64,000 bases of DNA from Pycnopodia helianthoides (lineage: Eukaryota > Echinodermata > Asteroidea > Forcipulatida > Asteriidae). Made by a program: the position numbers and the translations under genes. The notes below the pieces were generated by a model, which saw nothing but the letters and a program-made list of their open reading frames with translations, made no database searches and was not told the origin of the DNA. Every line of letters starts with the position of its first letter. Position 1 is the stretch's first letter. Below, piece after piece: positions 1 to 11,600 of this stretch. The stretch is taken from the NCBI GenBank assembly GCA_032158295.1, contig CM063260.1, positions 2,304,001 through 2,368,000 on the forward strand. The letters are read 5' to 3'.

Positions 1-480
1 TATATGGGCCTTGTGTTTGGGATCCAAGTGGATGCTCTTTTAAAGGCACAGTACACGTTCGGTAATGACTCTGAAAATTAATGGCAATAGAAACTTACTT
101 GGTAAAGAAGTACAGCAGCTTTGGGTAGTATAATGAATTTTGAGAAACTACACTGTAAAAATAATGGGCAAAAATTTACCCAATTTTTTACCCAACGTTG
201 CTTAAACTATCAACATGCCCATCTTTTAAGTACTTTTCCCCCATCTTAGTTGGGCACTCTAATTGCCAAACAATTGGGTAATATTTCTTCATCAATAGTT
301 GGGTATATTTTGGTAGCCAACAGTTGGGTAATTTTTTGTTTACCCATTTTCTGGGCATTTAATAAATTATCAATTACCCACTTATTGGGCGTTGCTTTTA
401 TCCATGATAAATAATTATTAATTACCCATTTATTGGGCTATGATACTATCCAAGATCTGGTTAAATCCGCTAGCTTTTAA

Positions 481-975
481 GCTATACAACGACCTTGGGA
501 AACTTTCAAAGGTGAGTAAAAGTTGTCATGTAGTAATTTACAAAATTTATTGTTCTCATGCAAATAATTGGGAAGTTATGTTGACAACTGTTGTTGCTAT
601 GACAAAACATTGCTGTGGATTCTTCAGTTCTCCCCAAGCTGCCAGACGGAGCAGGGATTGCGCAGTACATTACGGTTTGGTGCATGCATGCCGCGAACGC
701 AACGGCGAGCGAGGCGTCCAGTGTATGTACATACACACTTTGTAGGCATTCAGCAACAACAGTTCTCAACAGTGAACGACGCAGCCATTACTTAGGCCCG
801 TACGTGTAGGCCTATAGTAATAGTATAACAGCAAAAACAGTTCTCGGATTCTTGTGAAAGTGTTAGGCTCATAGAATTGATAACTTCCCACTTATTTGCA
901 TGAGAAAAATAAATCGTGTAAATTAATACATGACAACTTTTACTCACCTTTGAAAGTTTCCCCAAGGTCCTTGTA
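481..975. repeat. Inverted repeat inside the TIR element (arms 481-580 and 870-975)
   Basis: The plus strand of 481-580 and the minus strand of 975-870 share the words ACCTTGG-GAAACTTTCAAAGG, GTGAGTAAAAGTTGTCATG and CATGCAAATAA. The arms are about 100 bp and are separated by about 290 bp of GC-richer sequence, so a transcript could fold into a long hairpin. Each arm contains an exon end followed by a GTGAGT splice donor. The left arm lacks one G relative to the right. Confidence 0.65.
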
Positions 976-1023
976 CAGCCCCCTGCTCTCCAACAGCTCT
1001 TCGATACTCCCGTTCGCCGCCAT
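948..1023 (-). CDS. Captured 5' exon fragment, unknown protein
   Basis: On the minus strand an ATG at 1023 opens a 25-codon frame beginning MAANGSIEELLESRGLYKDL. It ends, after one extra base, at a clean GTGAGT donor (947-942). Start context, acidic/leucine composition and donor all look like a genuine first coding exon. The next exon was not found, and the fragment lies within the TIR element with an inverted, one-base-shorter copy at 481-511. It may be a host exon captured by the element, or a first exon of an element gene. The protein family was not recognised. Confidence 0.4.
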
Positions 1024-1378
1024 ATCTGTGAGCAGCAATGGCGCATAACGCTTTGAAGTATTCACCCAATGTGGTTTAATTTTACCCAACTGTATGTGTT
1101 TATTACTCGTTTTAGGGAAAGATGCCCAACGATGAGGCAGAAGAATATTTTATTTCTATATATAATGGGTAAACCCATCTTCACTTTCTGAGACTGATAA
1201 ATAATACCCAACTGATGTAGTATATTTACCATTTGTTGAGTGTTTTTGTTTCAGTTAACCAACAGGGAAAATGCCACACGTGTTGGAGAAATTATTAACC
1301 AACAAACTCATGAATTATTACCTAGTTTGCCCATTTTCAGATTACCCATCAACTTCTTTGCCCTTCATTTTTACAGTG

Positions 1379-2489
1379 TATTAACTTCGAAGTACTACGG
1401 TTATGGAAAATATATCACTTTTTATTCCCCAAATTTGAATCTGAGAAGCGTTCTGTCAGACTACGCTTCTCAGACTGTGTATTCCTATGGGGAATATTCT
1501 TCCTGCGTGGAAATATTCGCTCCGGTTTTTCGGTGATATCTCAAAAACGCGACCACCATTTGAAGTGAAATTTTCACAGGTTAGTTTTATTTGTATATAC
1601 CTACATTGGATTAACATAATCAGGAGGCTACAATTACCAAACGTGTACTGTGCCTTCAATCCACGGTCATGTGCTATTTAGCTACAACATAAAAATGATA
1701 TCAATTATATGTATACTTATAAGATTTTATTAGTTCAGCAAATAGAATTAGCTGTTGCAAACTGCTTACCAACCAAAAGGACCTATGAAATATATGCAAA
1801 AAAATAGTTAATGGCCCGACGTTTCGACCCTAGCAGAGTATTTCTTTAGCAAAAAAGTTTGAGAAAGACTCTGCTTGGATTGAAACGTCAGACCATTAAC
1901 TAATTGCATTTTATTATAGTTTCTGATACATAAATGGTAATTATTACTTCAGTTAATATACAATAAACGTACCCAAAAAGTACACAAGATATGACTACAA
2001 GGATATGATACTGTTCGCAGTTTTTTTTCTGAGCAGTTCTAAGGTATAGACCCCTATTGTTAGTACAATACCATCACGTTATTCCTTTTTGTGCGTATTA
2101 AATTATGGAGGTACCTCCGTGATTAATTCGACCCCTGAGACGAACTATCACAATGTAAACAGAAAAGGAAAACAAACAACCAAGTAAGCTTGAATAAGGC
2201 TTATTGTCAACATGCCATGCCTTAAAGTACTATTGTTAGACTTTTCAGTTGTCACAGCCCTTTACCATGTCCGGTATGAGTGGCAGAGGGAGTCTCCCCC
2301 CCCCCCCACACACACAAAATAAGGTCTTGGACATGGTAAAAGTGGTTTACTCTATTTTATTTTAACAGTGCGTTATGATAAATGGAGGTGTGTAATTCAT
2401 CTGATAATGTGCCTTTAGAGGAGAATAATGAAGTCGATTCTTGCCTCTATGATTGGCAAAACCTTCTACAGAAATTAAGTACCCCCCCC

Positions 2490-2520
<31 letters not shown>

Positions 2521-2957
2521 TTGTGGCAGAGGGGAAATCTTCAAAAGAATTCACGAGGTTCCCATAACGCAAGTAATGACACAATGGGAGGAGGGGGTAC
2601 ACCACCATGCCACATCCTCGAGCCCTGAATGTGAAGTGATGTCAACCTGTAGTTGTGGGTTTTTTTTATTTTAAATACAGACCATGTGCCCGAATTGGCG
2701 GCTACGGCTGTTGCTAAGGGCCGTGTCTGAATTGGTGGCTATGGCTGCAGCTACGTCATCATCCGTTGAATAGGATATTCTTATATAGCAACACCCTTAG
2801 CAACAACCGTATACCGTAGCTGCCAATTCGGCTTAATATTCTTCAACGCATGTTGAGGTGTTGGTCCAGCCGTGTATCCGGCATCTCAGATACGGCCTAT
2901 AACCTTATATGAGAACAAAATTATGCCATTAATCCTGAATTGGGCAGTGATTCTCAT
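1379..2957. other. Intergenic, no gene seen
   Basis: AT-rich sequence between the TIR element and the last exon of the minus-strand dehydrogenase. It contains a short inverted piece at about 1814-1900 (GACGTTTCGACCCTAGCAGA against TCTGCTTGGATTGAAACGTC), a C run near 2297, and an A/GAA low-complexity tract near 2485-2520 that produces spurious lysine- or arginine-rich frames. TTTATT at about 2666 would be an AATAAA signal for the minus-strand gene upstream. Confidence 0.6.
2682..2834. repeat. MITE-like element, GAATTGGCGGCTA family
   Basis: The left end reads CCCGAATTGGCGGCTACGGC and the right end is its approximate reverse complement (GTAGCTGCCAATTCGGC). An internal second copy of the left motif lies at about 2718-2750. 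Relatives occur at 35333-35466 and 47442-47581, and a fragment at about 7350. No coding capacity. Confidence 0.55.
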
Positions 2958-5900
2958 TTAGGCTTGCACGATACCCTTTGCTTTCGTCAAGCAGAGCACC
3001 TTTCCCTCCCAAAACTTGTCGAGAACAAGTCGAAGAAAAGAGTCGGTAACCTCGTCTATCCTGCAACGACAGGCACAACAAAGAAAAACAACAATTACTC
3101 ATTATAAATGTACGGAGTTCTGGAAATGCCATCCGACTTGTTGAGATCTTGCGATTTTCATTGAAGGATGATGACACCATACACGTATAAAACATCTTGA
3201 GATAATTTATCTCGGGATGAACGTATGATGTCGTCTTCCCAATAACATTTACTTAGGGATGTCGTCTTCCCTAGATAACTTATCTCGTGATGATGATGAC
3301 CGAGTGTAGGATGTCGTCTTCCAGATATTAATGTTATCTCGGGATGATCGACGACATCCTGACAGGAGTGTGTCGTCTTCCATAGACCGATCCATTAAGC
3401 CCCACCCCTTTAGCATATTGACCAATCACAGCATTGGCTGCCTCACCACTGCACACGTGTGCAGCACATGTGCGTCTCTCCAATGCCACACTCGCGACAT
3501 GAACGTGCGCGCTTTAAGTACGCGCGCACGCATGTTTACTTTTCTAATGGGATTTTAGCGTGTCGGACTTTGTCGGACTTTCGGTGGCGTATAGCCAAGG
3601 TTGTGATTGGTCAACACGTAAGGGGCGGAGCTTAATGGATCGGTCTATTGTCGACATCCTGAAAGGAGGGTGTCATCTTCCTAGCGACACTCCGACGTGA
3701 ATATGCATATAGGCTATAAACCACAAGATAACTTATCTAGGAAAGTCGACAATTTATCTTGGGAAGGTCGACATCTTACACTAGGATGTCGTCATAACGA
3801 GATAAACCATCCCAGGATGTCGTCATCTTACGTTGACGATGATGTCATCATCCTGCAGTAAATTATCCCAGGATCTCAATAAGTGGAATGGCACTTCCGT
3901 ATAAACGTAACATGAAACAGTCGAATACTTTCTAAATATCAGTGACAATAAGACTGAATATCCATGACAAAGTATGATTTGTGTTTACTTACTCCAATAA
4001 GCCGAGCATTTGCAAAGCACCAGTAGCAATCTGCCGATGGAGGTCGCTTTTTAACACGGTCAGATCATCAGTCATGGCCGTATTCGCAAATGCTGGACAT
4101 AGAGCGCCAAATGTTATACCCATCCCCTCCAAGCACGGGTCCTTCTGTAAATGAGATGGTGTTCAGTTGAAAAGGAACATTACAGAATTGGTTTTGGGTG
4201 ACAAAACAGTTGCTGACAGTGTAAGCACTTTTTGTAATCCACCATATACATAAACTGACAAACCTGTAGAAGTTTGAGATCGATCGGCCATCTGGGTCAC
4301 GAGAAAATAGTGAAAAACCGATTACACATTTGCATGAAATCATAGAGATTCAAAAAAAGGAATAAAACGCTCACTGAGCGATAAATTCCAATCGCAAAAT
4401 TAGTTTATTCATTTCTCATCAAATATTGCATTTCAGACAGAAATATTTCAAGGGATGTTTTCTACTATCATCATCATTAGGCCGTGTAAGTTTTATGTAA
4501 ATCTGTGATCAAAAAGTTTATTTTACACTTTTTTTTTCTTACCAATTCTGTAATGTTCCTTTAATGCTGGGTATACCTTTTTTTTGGTAAGACCATACAA
4601 ACTTACTTGGTAAAGGGGAAGAGCACTGGAGAATAAAACCTTGTTAGAAACGACCCCCTTGCATGGAAGTAATGTAGTTTATGAGAAAGCTTATGGGGCA
4701 ACAAGGGTTTTCTTTTTTTCAATAATTTCTTGCAACTTCGATGGTATATATTTGAATCAGTATGCATGGTTAATAATTGCAAGCAGGGGACTCGACAAAC
4801 TTAGAGAGCGTCGGCATGGTAGAGGTCAATTGCGGGAGCGTAAAGTGCGGTATTGGCGCCATTTTCTTAAAGCAAAAGTTTTGTGGACAAAATTATTAAT
4901 ATTTTTTTTTTAAGTGAAAATGCATTTTACCTGAAGAGCTTTAGTCCAACCAACACTGGCGAACTTCGTAGCGGTGTAGGCAGGCATGAATGATGCCGGT
5001 TGCAGACCTTTTCGAAAAGGGAAAAATAAAGCGGGAGAAATAATTTTAACTTCAGAGATGTCGCCGATTATAGATTCTACTTAGACTGGTTGCATTATTT
5101 GGAAAAGCAATATGCTTATAGCACAGAACAGCAATTCAATTCAATGAAAAACTGTATTGTGGGCAATTTCTTTGGCCCTATACATAAAATATACACAAAT
5201 ATTACATGTAATGCAGTACCTGCGGGAAAACGTAATGCTGACACTTTAAGATATTTGTTTTAAAAGTTACCAGTATAGAAAGGTATTATACTTATTCGGA
5301 CTATTTCATACAGTGAATCAGCGATCTAAGCTTGAATGTTACTCTGACGATAGAGAATAAAAAAAAAATCATTTATATTCTACCTCCGTTAATAATGTTT
5401 GTTTGCTCACCTGCTGCGGATGCTACATTGATAACCTTTCCCCCTTCGCCACCCTCTTCAGGGCCCATGTACCTGATGGCAAGATTGGTTCCCCGCATTG
5501 TACCTTTCTGTTCAATATAGAGAGACAAGAAATGGTGAAACAATTTACCACCTAAAGTGGTGTTTGAAGCTTTGCATGGTGTTGAAAGTAAGAAGTAACT
5601 ATAACTGTAAATAGTAGTAAACTTCTCCTGAAGACGAGCAGAGTAACTGTTCGAAACGTCGAGACCAAACCGGCTCTTTTCAGAGCCAACACTCCTCCCA
5701 AAAGAGATTTTACACATGGTTGTACCCGCAAGTTTACTACTATTTACAGTTATTTACTTCTTAATTTACCACCTACATGTATACGTAAAATGAAACGGGG
5801 ATTCCCCATCCCCGTCTAAAACCAGAACCAGAACAAAATCACTCAGAAACCATCCCCTCAATGACACTTCGTCAGATGGTGTAGCTAGCTATATAGATGG

Positions 5901-7604
5901 ACTGTACGTGACGTCATTGACCACCATCTTTGATGAAAACAATGGAAAGGCGCTATACACACGACTCTCGGCCAATGATAAGCTTTCACGCGTGCTCGTT
6001 TCATCAACGGTGGCGGCCAATGCAAGTGGGTCTATTATAGATCCAAGTTAACTTCGTAGACATACGGCATAACTTTGATTTGAGCACTGTCTTATTATCT
6101 GAAATTTCGGAATTAGAGGCGAGATGAACAAAATGGCGACCGTATTATATGACGTTACCAGATTAGTGTCGACGCATTTCTCCCACGCGTTTTCGTTCAT
6201 TATTCCAGCGTTGTTCACCATCAAGTTGATGCATCCAAACTTCGCCTTCGTCCTTTTAAAAACATCTGTAAAGAAAACATCGCCAATATATATTTTTTCT
6301 ACACACACAACATTTTGGGGATAAATATTCTTTTTAAAAACACAGTGTATTGGAGGTTTTATAGGGAAATTTTTGAAAATATTGCAAATCGTCGGCTTGT
6401 AAAACAAGTGACCTTATGCATTGACGTCATCACGCTGCCATCTTGGAGGTAAAAGATTATGGAAACAATTGAAAAACGCAAATTATTCTGTGTACGCGTG
6501 GCGCACAGGCTGGGCCAATGAGCTGCCGTCTTTTGACCTCTAACCGAGGGCGCCCTACTCAAATGACGTCATACGCGTCAAGGTTTATTCCCAAAATAAT
6601 GAGTATCATCCTTATTAACAAGCTGCCATAGGCCTAACTGGTGGATACCTTCGAAGTCGGACTGAGAGGTAACGTCACATTTGACGAACATGACCCGATC
6701 CTGTCCGAACTCGTCCGCAAATTCCCGAAGTGTCTTGTTCCCACTCGTCTCGTTGAAATCAGCTATGCACAAACCCTGCAAACGGATGGAAATTAACAAC
6801 TTGTGTGTTGATCAAATCACCTGACGTCATCATCACAATATTGGCTGATATGGGCATAATATAGTACGAACAAAAATAAGTGCAGGGCACATTCCGAATA
6901 ATTATGTGCGCATTTATTGTACTTGCTTTTTTCCCCCGCGTATAAAATGTGCGCATAAATGATGTGAAATATATTTACAATCTATAATAGATTGGAACTG
7001 CCTCTAGCTACCGGGCAATCTCGGTGGTCTAATTGGTAAGACATCTGCTGTAGAATGGCAAAGGTTGTGGGGTTCGAATAATCCCTACCGAGTAATATGC
7101 CTGTTGATTTTTTTTCCACAGAACTCGGGGAAGTACTGAGTATTCAGTGCTTTACACACATTCGGTGAAAGGGTAAAACCAAATAACATGTTTACAATGT
7201 CGTGAATTTTACCTTTGGGGTGAATGTATTGGGACAATATATATGTTGGTAACCTAGGGAGTTCCTGGTACTTGGCTGGCGTAGCAGAAAAGTAGTCGAA
7301 CTGGTCTCCTACATGCCATAAAAGTGGTTTCATAGACAAAGTTATAGACCGCATCCGAATTGGCGACATCTTGGATCTGCTCACACTATTTGCGATAATG
7401 TCCCTTCAGGGCCACCATACATTTATATTTGGCCGACTTCCCCAAAGTGTCCTCCGATCCCAACCTTACCTTAACTTTCTTCTTGAGCAGAGCGTGCGAG
7501 AAGGCCTTGCCCAGGCCGTCGGCCCCACCTGTCACGATGGCTACAGTCCCGTCTTTGAGCTCGGCCGCAGCCGTGTCAAAGGAATCTTTGCTGACCGCCG
7601 TCAT
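2958..7604 (-). CDS. HPGD: 15-hydroxyprostaglandin dehydrogenase-like short-chain dehydrogenase, complete, 7 exons
   Basis: Coding exons in transcript order are 7604-7470, 6775-6649, 6265-6159, 5507-5411, 5007-4931, 4144-3993 and 3060-2958. Together they make 798 nt, 265 aa plus TAA; human HPGD is 266 aa. All junctions are GT/AG and phases agree throughout. The protein shows the NAD-binding TGGADGLG glycine motif, the CDV and NNAG motifs of classical SDRs, a Ser in INVASAAG, the catalytic YTATK (YxxxK) and a CPAF stretch matching CPGF. Classical SDRs oxidise or reduce hydroxyl/keto groups with NAD(P). HPGD oxidises the 15-hydroxyl of prostaglandins, but substrate cannot be read from sequence, and a related SDR paralogue is possible. 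The start was chosen as the first ATG (7604) of the exon bearing the glycine motif. Introns carry many MITEs. The family call is strong, the exact orthology moderate. Confidence 0.85.
3194..3900. repeat. Repeat-rich block with GATGTCGTCTTCC words
   Basis: This block in the last HPGD intron repeats GATGTCGTCTTCC and GATAA(C)TTATCTCGGGAT in both orientations at least five times, and is interrupted by a nested TIR element (3382-3649). It has an overall palindromic look and no open frame. It is probably a degenerate DNA-transposon derivative. Confidence 0.5.
3382..3649. mobile_element. Nested MITE, ATAGACCGATCCATTAAGC ends
   Basis: The left end ATAGACCGATCCATTAAGC and the right end GCTTAATGGATCGGTCTAT are perfect inverted repeats of 19 bp. 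The match continues imperfectly inward (CCCACCCCTTT / AAGGGGCGG; TTGACCAATCACA / TGTGATTGGTCAA). It is inserted inside the GATGTCGTCTTCC block. Elements with related ATAGA-type ends lie at 5893-6040, 10741-10919 and 60502-60728. Confidence 0.75.
4171..4562. mobile_element. MITE, AAAGGAACATTACAGAATTGG family
   Basis: Ends are AAAGGAACATTACAGAATTG and CAATTCTGTAATGTTCCTTT, a long perfect inverted repeat. The centre has the palindrome CGCTCACTGAGCG. The core words GACAAACCTGTAGAAGTTTG and GTCACGAGAAAATAGTGAAA recur in two other families. It lies in HPGD intron 5. Other copies are 8566-8917 and 30119-30510. Confidence 0.8.
5590..5763. repeat. Inverted-repeat element with GAAACGTCGA motif
   Basis: Left arm AACTGTAAATAGTAGTAAAC and right arm GTTTACTACTATTTACAGTT are inverted copies. 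Between them lies TCTCCTGAAGACGAGCAGAG followed by GTTCGAAACGTCGAGACC, a motif that recurs at 11505, 39087 and 54633. It sits in the HPGD intron between exons 3 and 4. Confidence 0.65.
5893..6040. repeat. MITE-like element, ATAGATGGA family
   Basis: It starts near TATAGATGGACTG and ends near GGGTCTATTATAGATCCA. Internal words (GACCACCATCTTTGATGAAA, CACGACTCTCGGCCAATGAT, GGTGGCGGCCAATG) are shared with 10741-10919, so these are two members of one family. Ends are more decayed here. Confidence 0.55.
7013..7215 (+). repeat. tRNA-derived SINE-like copy (family 2)
   Basis: It begins TCTCGGTGGTCTAATTGGTA, an A-box-like tRNA head, followed by GGGGTTCGAATAATCC, a B-box-like motif. A shared non-tRNA body follows (CCACAGAACTCGGGGAAGTA, CAGTGCTTTACACACATT, GTGAAAGGGTAAAACCAAAT). 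The same body occurs at 23250-23405 and, inverted, at 58684-58852. It lies in HPGD intron 1 and is not a functional tRNA gene. Confidence 0.6.
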
Positions 7605-8476
7605 GTCTTGTCTTGTTGTCTTGGATGCTGGTTGGTTGGAGCTAGGCTATAAGATCTCTCTGTGAATGCAGAGGGGGTGTGGTGGTGCGTAAGGCCTATG
7701 TGAAAAGAAATGTTAGTTATAACTGGCTCTCTTGTTCATAATTATAGTTTCGTTGAACAAGACCGGTCTCTAGTTATAAATACAACTTTAGCAGGAGTTA
7801 TCCGGTTCGGGTATTGTGCCACTGCTAGTGGTGGTGGAATAAAAAGGCATACCTGTTGTAACACTACGGTGTGCATGTACCCCTAGCAATCAAAGGATAA
7901 AGTCAGCTGGCCTTTCTGCGTGTACGTGTATTATTGTGTTCTACAGTTCTATACCCTGGTTGTACCATACTAAAAATGGAACCTTGCTCTATGGTTCAAT
8001 CAACAGAGAAAAGTGCATGTCCCTATACTAAATCAACAATGGATCTGTTCCGTCTAACATGGATATTTGCCTTCGCTTACAGGGGCAGCCTCACATGCAC
8101 TATACGTGTTGCGCATTCAAGTTGGGTCGAGGTCGAAGTACGAATTTCCTAGTGCGAAAGGATGCCGATGGACATGGTGAACAGGTGATCGTCGAAAATC
8201 GATCACTTTTTCAACGCTGGTAAAATGACTTACCTTATGGTGCGTGATGTATAGCTAGGTGTAAGGTCGCCTGGTTTAAATTGAAATGTTAATTCTTACG
8301 AGAACACAACAATTCGTTCACAGAGTAGATAGGAGTGTTGCTTTAGATACGTCGTCCCGCCGTCTAATATGCCGGTGAATCCTTGCAGAATAAGCTTGCT
8401 GCTTAATCACCCATGTACAGGCTGCCTATCTTGATAGGACACGCAACTTGTGATATCACAATTGTTTACAAAAAAA

Positions 8477-8522
8477 TGTCCTTCAACAAAATGTCCTTCG
8501 ACAAAATGTCCTTCGACAAAAG
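8477..8522. repeat. Short tandem repeat, AAAATGTCCTTCGACA unit
   Basis: Three successive copies of a unit of about 17 bp reading AATGTCCTTC(A/G)ACAAA. No coding meaning. Confidence 0.7.
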
Positions 8523-8565
8523 TTTATAGAAATTGGAGTGTCTCCATGGTATGACCATGCTATTC

Positions 8566-8917
8566 CAAAACAGTTACTGGCTGTGTAAGCACTTTATGTA
8601 ATCCACCATTTACATAAACTGACAAACCTAGTGTAGAAGTTTGAGATCGATCGGCCATCTGGGTCATGAGAAAATGGTGAAAAACCGATTACACTTTTGC
8701 ATGAAATCATATAGATTCAAAAAATGAACAAAACGCTCACTGAGCGATAAACTCCAATCGGAAAATTAGTTTATTCATTTCTCATCAAATATGGCATTTC
8801 AGACAGAAATATTTCAAGGGATGTTTTCTACTATCATCATCATTAGACCGTGTAAGTTTTATGTAAATCTGTGATCAAAAAGTATATACAAGTTTTTTTC
8901 TTACTAATGTTCCTTTA
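8566..8917. mobile_element. MITE, AAAGGAACATTACAG family, left end lost
   Basis: Near-identical to 4171-4562 through the core, including CGCTCACTGAGCG, GATCGATCGGCCATCTGGGT and the right-hand TAATGTTCCTTT. The left terminal repeat is missing or replaced. Confidence 0.75.
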
Positions 8918-10740
8918 AACTACATAAAACTAGCATATGGTTATAGGCCTATACTTTGTCTTTAAGCATTGGCTGGACTGAAAGTCAACGTTTTGGTTCA
9001 GTGAATCTCTGTGAGCTGTATTAATCGTATACCTTCATGTATTTATATACAATGCACTCAATGCATTTTTTATTGGTCAATTACTGTGAGTAAAGCCCAT
9101 AAATAAATGTATTTAGTCATTATTTTATATATTTTAGAATTACTACTTCTTTGAAAACGTTGCTCATCTAAAGCTGTCACCGATAAAAGAAAATGCGCAG
9201 CAAAAAGCAACATTAAACTCCAATTTAATTCAATACAAAATTTGTTTTATTGTGGGCAATTTCTTTGGCTTGGGCCTACTAAATGTATATCATCATACCA
9301 CGAACAGAGTCATGGAAAATGCGTTCATTTGAATGTTTTTCTTTAAAATGGGAAAGTTAGGCCTATTATAGTTTATGCAGAAGTTGACCGCAAAAAAATA
9401 TTTTTATATTAAACTATAGTTATCATTTATTATTATTTTATTCGGCATTAAAATCAAGCATTTACAGAGAGAAAAAACCCATTGATTAAAGTATGATACT
9501 GGTGCTACGTTGTTGAAGTCTGTTGCATTTGGATTTATGCACAAATAGAGGCGTGGGTCTAAACATGTTTTATAAGAAAAGCTTTACCATATTGGCTTAT
9601 GCTTTTCGCTCAGCAGAAACATGTTACCAGCAAAAATGCCAATGTATTGTACATTGTTCGTTACTGGTTCCCTGAAATGTTTTACTAAGCTGACATGTGG
9701 CCCCAGGCCCAGCCTTTAGCAATTAGTTTTATCTCGACCCCTCAATATTTCTAACGTACCGAGAAAAACCTCCCAGAGAACGGCGTTAAAGCTTCCCCGT
9801 TGCCAGCTTACGGTGGGTCGAGCTGGCGCGTCGTTGACGCAGCCGTTGCTGGTCGAGAGTACATAGACAGTGTGTCGAGTTGTCGAGTTGTCGAATATTG
9901 TGTTCAGTAGTCCACATGAGACAGCTCGACATTCGGAATTTATGTACAGCGCGCACGTAATGCATGCTGTGTGCACGTACGTCGTACGTAGTTCATGAGT
10001 TTGTTGTGTTTGGAACCCGCGGGAATGATGTAAAGTGTAAAAGTGTAAAACGAGTTTCATTCATCGATAGACAGGCACAAGATTAAACTTTGATAAACAA
10101 CTGCTTCTTTTAAATGTGGTAAGTAAGTTTATTAATTATAAAACAATTTTAATATCAGCAGGTTGGCTCAGTCATTCCTCCATGGTCAGTCACATGAGAC
10201 TCTCGAGTCAGAGTCTGACTGTGTCTGCAGCTGAGTGAGTCCAGTCACGTCACAACGGAGGAGTCTTAAAAAGTCTGAATGAAAAGGTCTCAATAGACAA
10301 TGAATGGTGGTGAACTTTCTTACTAATTTCCATCCTCCATGCTCTAACACTAACAATAAACATCACAACAGTACACTACAGTAAGTTAACACTTACACTT
10401 TGCCTAGTACACTAGAGTAGCACTGGTGGTATTTTTAGGTGGTGGGACGCCAGTCTCCGCTACATTGCACTGAGTGAAATCCTGGGTATAATAAGTTTTT
10501 TCTACAATTGACAATGCAACTAACTAACTAGTATTTTCATATTTTTGCCTGATTTAAGAAGCTGTTATTTTGTTCATATATTCTTCCTGTCCATAAATAT
10601 ACTTTAATTGGTCCACAAATAACAAATAAATCCAATGCCATGATAGGTGACATTATATTCCAGAAAATAAAAAGCAGATCCAGTTCAACACACGGTAATT
10701 CCAACACACTTCCATTGTAAACATCTTGTACCACACCAGG

Positions 10741-10919
10741 CAATAGATGGATTGTAATATGAGTCACTGACCGCCATCTTTGACATGTTTGATGCAAAAC
10801 AATGGAAAAGTGCACACAAGTACGCGCTATGCACGACTCTCAGTCAATGATAGCTCTTCACGTGTGCACAATTCCTCAAAGATGGTGGCCAATGACAACT
10901 ATTGCAATCCATCTATTGA
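10741..10919. mobile_element. MITE with CAATAGATGGATTG ends
   Basis: Ends CAATAGATGGATTG and CAATCCATCTATTG are perfect inverted repeats; the inner parts (CCGCCATCTTTGA / TCAAAGATGGTGG) continue the palindrome. Related to 5893-6040. Confidence 0.8.
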
Positions 10920-11069
10920 CGTGTTCACAAAATGCTTGTCAACTCTGATAGACTTTCACGTCAGCTGAAGTGAAACTTTTGAATTTTGATTGTAGCCTGA
11001 TATCGATACTACATCATTTTGTAATATAAAGCAAAGTTTTCAATACTTTACTTTGTGATGTTACTCAAA

Positions 11070-11301
11070 TTAACCCTCCTACTGTCAGTAACTCTTGGCA
11101 ACATTTTCCAGTGAGTTGACCAACCATTTGAAACCATTCAACTGCCAAGGTTGTGTACGGTGGCACAACTGTGCACAGAACTAACTGTGTACTGTGTACA
11201 TGCATTCCCTCATGGTATCATATTGCAGGCTGGCATAGTTTATCTATCATTCAAAACCACAGTGAATGGTATTGAATGGTCAGACAGCAAGAGTGTTAAT
11301 G
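11070..11301. mobile_element. MITE with TTAACCCTCCTACTGTC-type ends
   Basis: It begins TTAACCCTCCTACTGTC and ends GACAGCAAGAGTGTTAA, an imperfect inverted repeat. Inner sequence (GAGTTGACCAACCATTT, GGCATAGTTTATCTATCATT) is shared with 59506-59868. The TTAA at the ends suggests a piggyBac-like target preference, which is an inference only. Confidence 0.6.
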
Positions 11302-11504
11302 TTAATAATTGATACTCTGAGTGTGACAAAATTGCTACGAATATTGTGTACGCGCAAGTTTTCACATATGGACTACGGAGTCCGTACAGAAAATTACGAC
11401 AGAGTCCTAAATTTTCATTTTAATGTCACCCAAAGGTAACATTAAAAATCTTGATAGTGATGTTTCAATCAGTGTCTTCTGATCGTCTTCAAGTGTTCAA
11501 GGGT

Positions 11505-11600
11505 TCTCCTGAAGACGATCAGAGCATACTGATCGGAACGTCGAGTTGTTCCTACCCAGAACCACACCACAGCTCATAAAGAGAGCTATCGATACGGTGC
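11505..11600. repeat. Dispersed GAAGACGATCAGAG / GGAACGTCGAG motif
   Basis: CTCCTGAAGACGATCAGAGC is followed by ACTGATCGGAACGTCGAG; GATCAG and CTGATC can pair in a small hairpin. Similar segments lie at 5622-5670, 39087-39130 and 54633-54680, each followed by TTCT-CAGAACCACCAC-type sequence. The parent element was not identified. Confidence 0.55.

Larger units (their letters stand above)
151..1378. mobile_element. TIR DNA element with TA target duplication
   Basis: The left end starts CACTGTAAAAATAATGGGCA and the right end, read on the minus strand, starts CACTGTAAAAATGAAGGGCA, so the termini are near-identical inverted repeats. Both ends are flanked by TA (149-150 and 1379-1380), the target duplication expected of a Tc1/mariner-like insertion. 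The outer parts are rich in TTGGGTA / TTGGGC / ACCCA words. No transposase frame is visible, so it is non-autonomous. The middle holds two inverted exon-like fragments, described separately. Superfamily assignment rests only on the TA duplication. Confidence 0.7.

Noticed and set aside
2382..2674. Plus frames with long Lys/Arg runs
   Set aside because: Produced by an A/GAA low-complexity tract; no splice sites or motif.
4641..4913. 90-codon plus frame
   Set aside because: Within an HPGD intron, no motif, ends in a poly-T/F tract.
9716..10060. 114-codon minus frame
   Set aside because: No motif, no splice context; likely chance.
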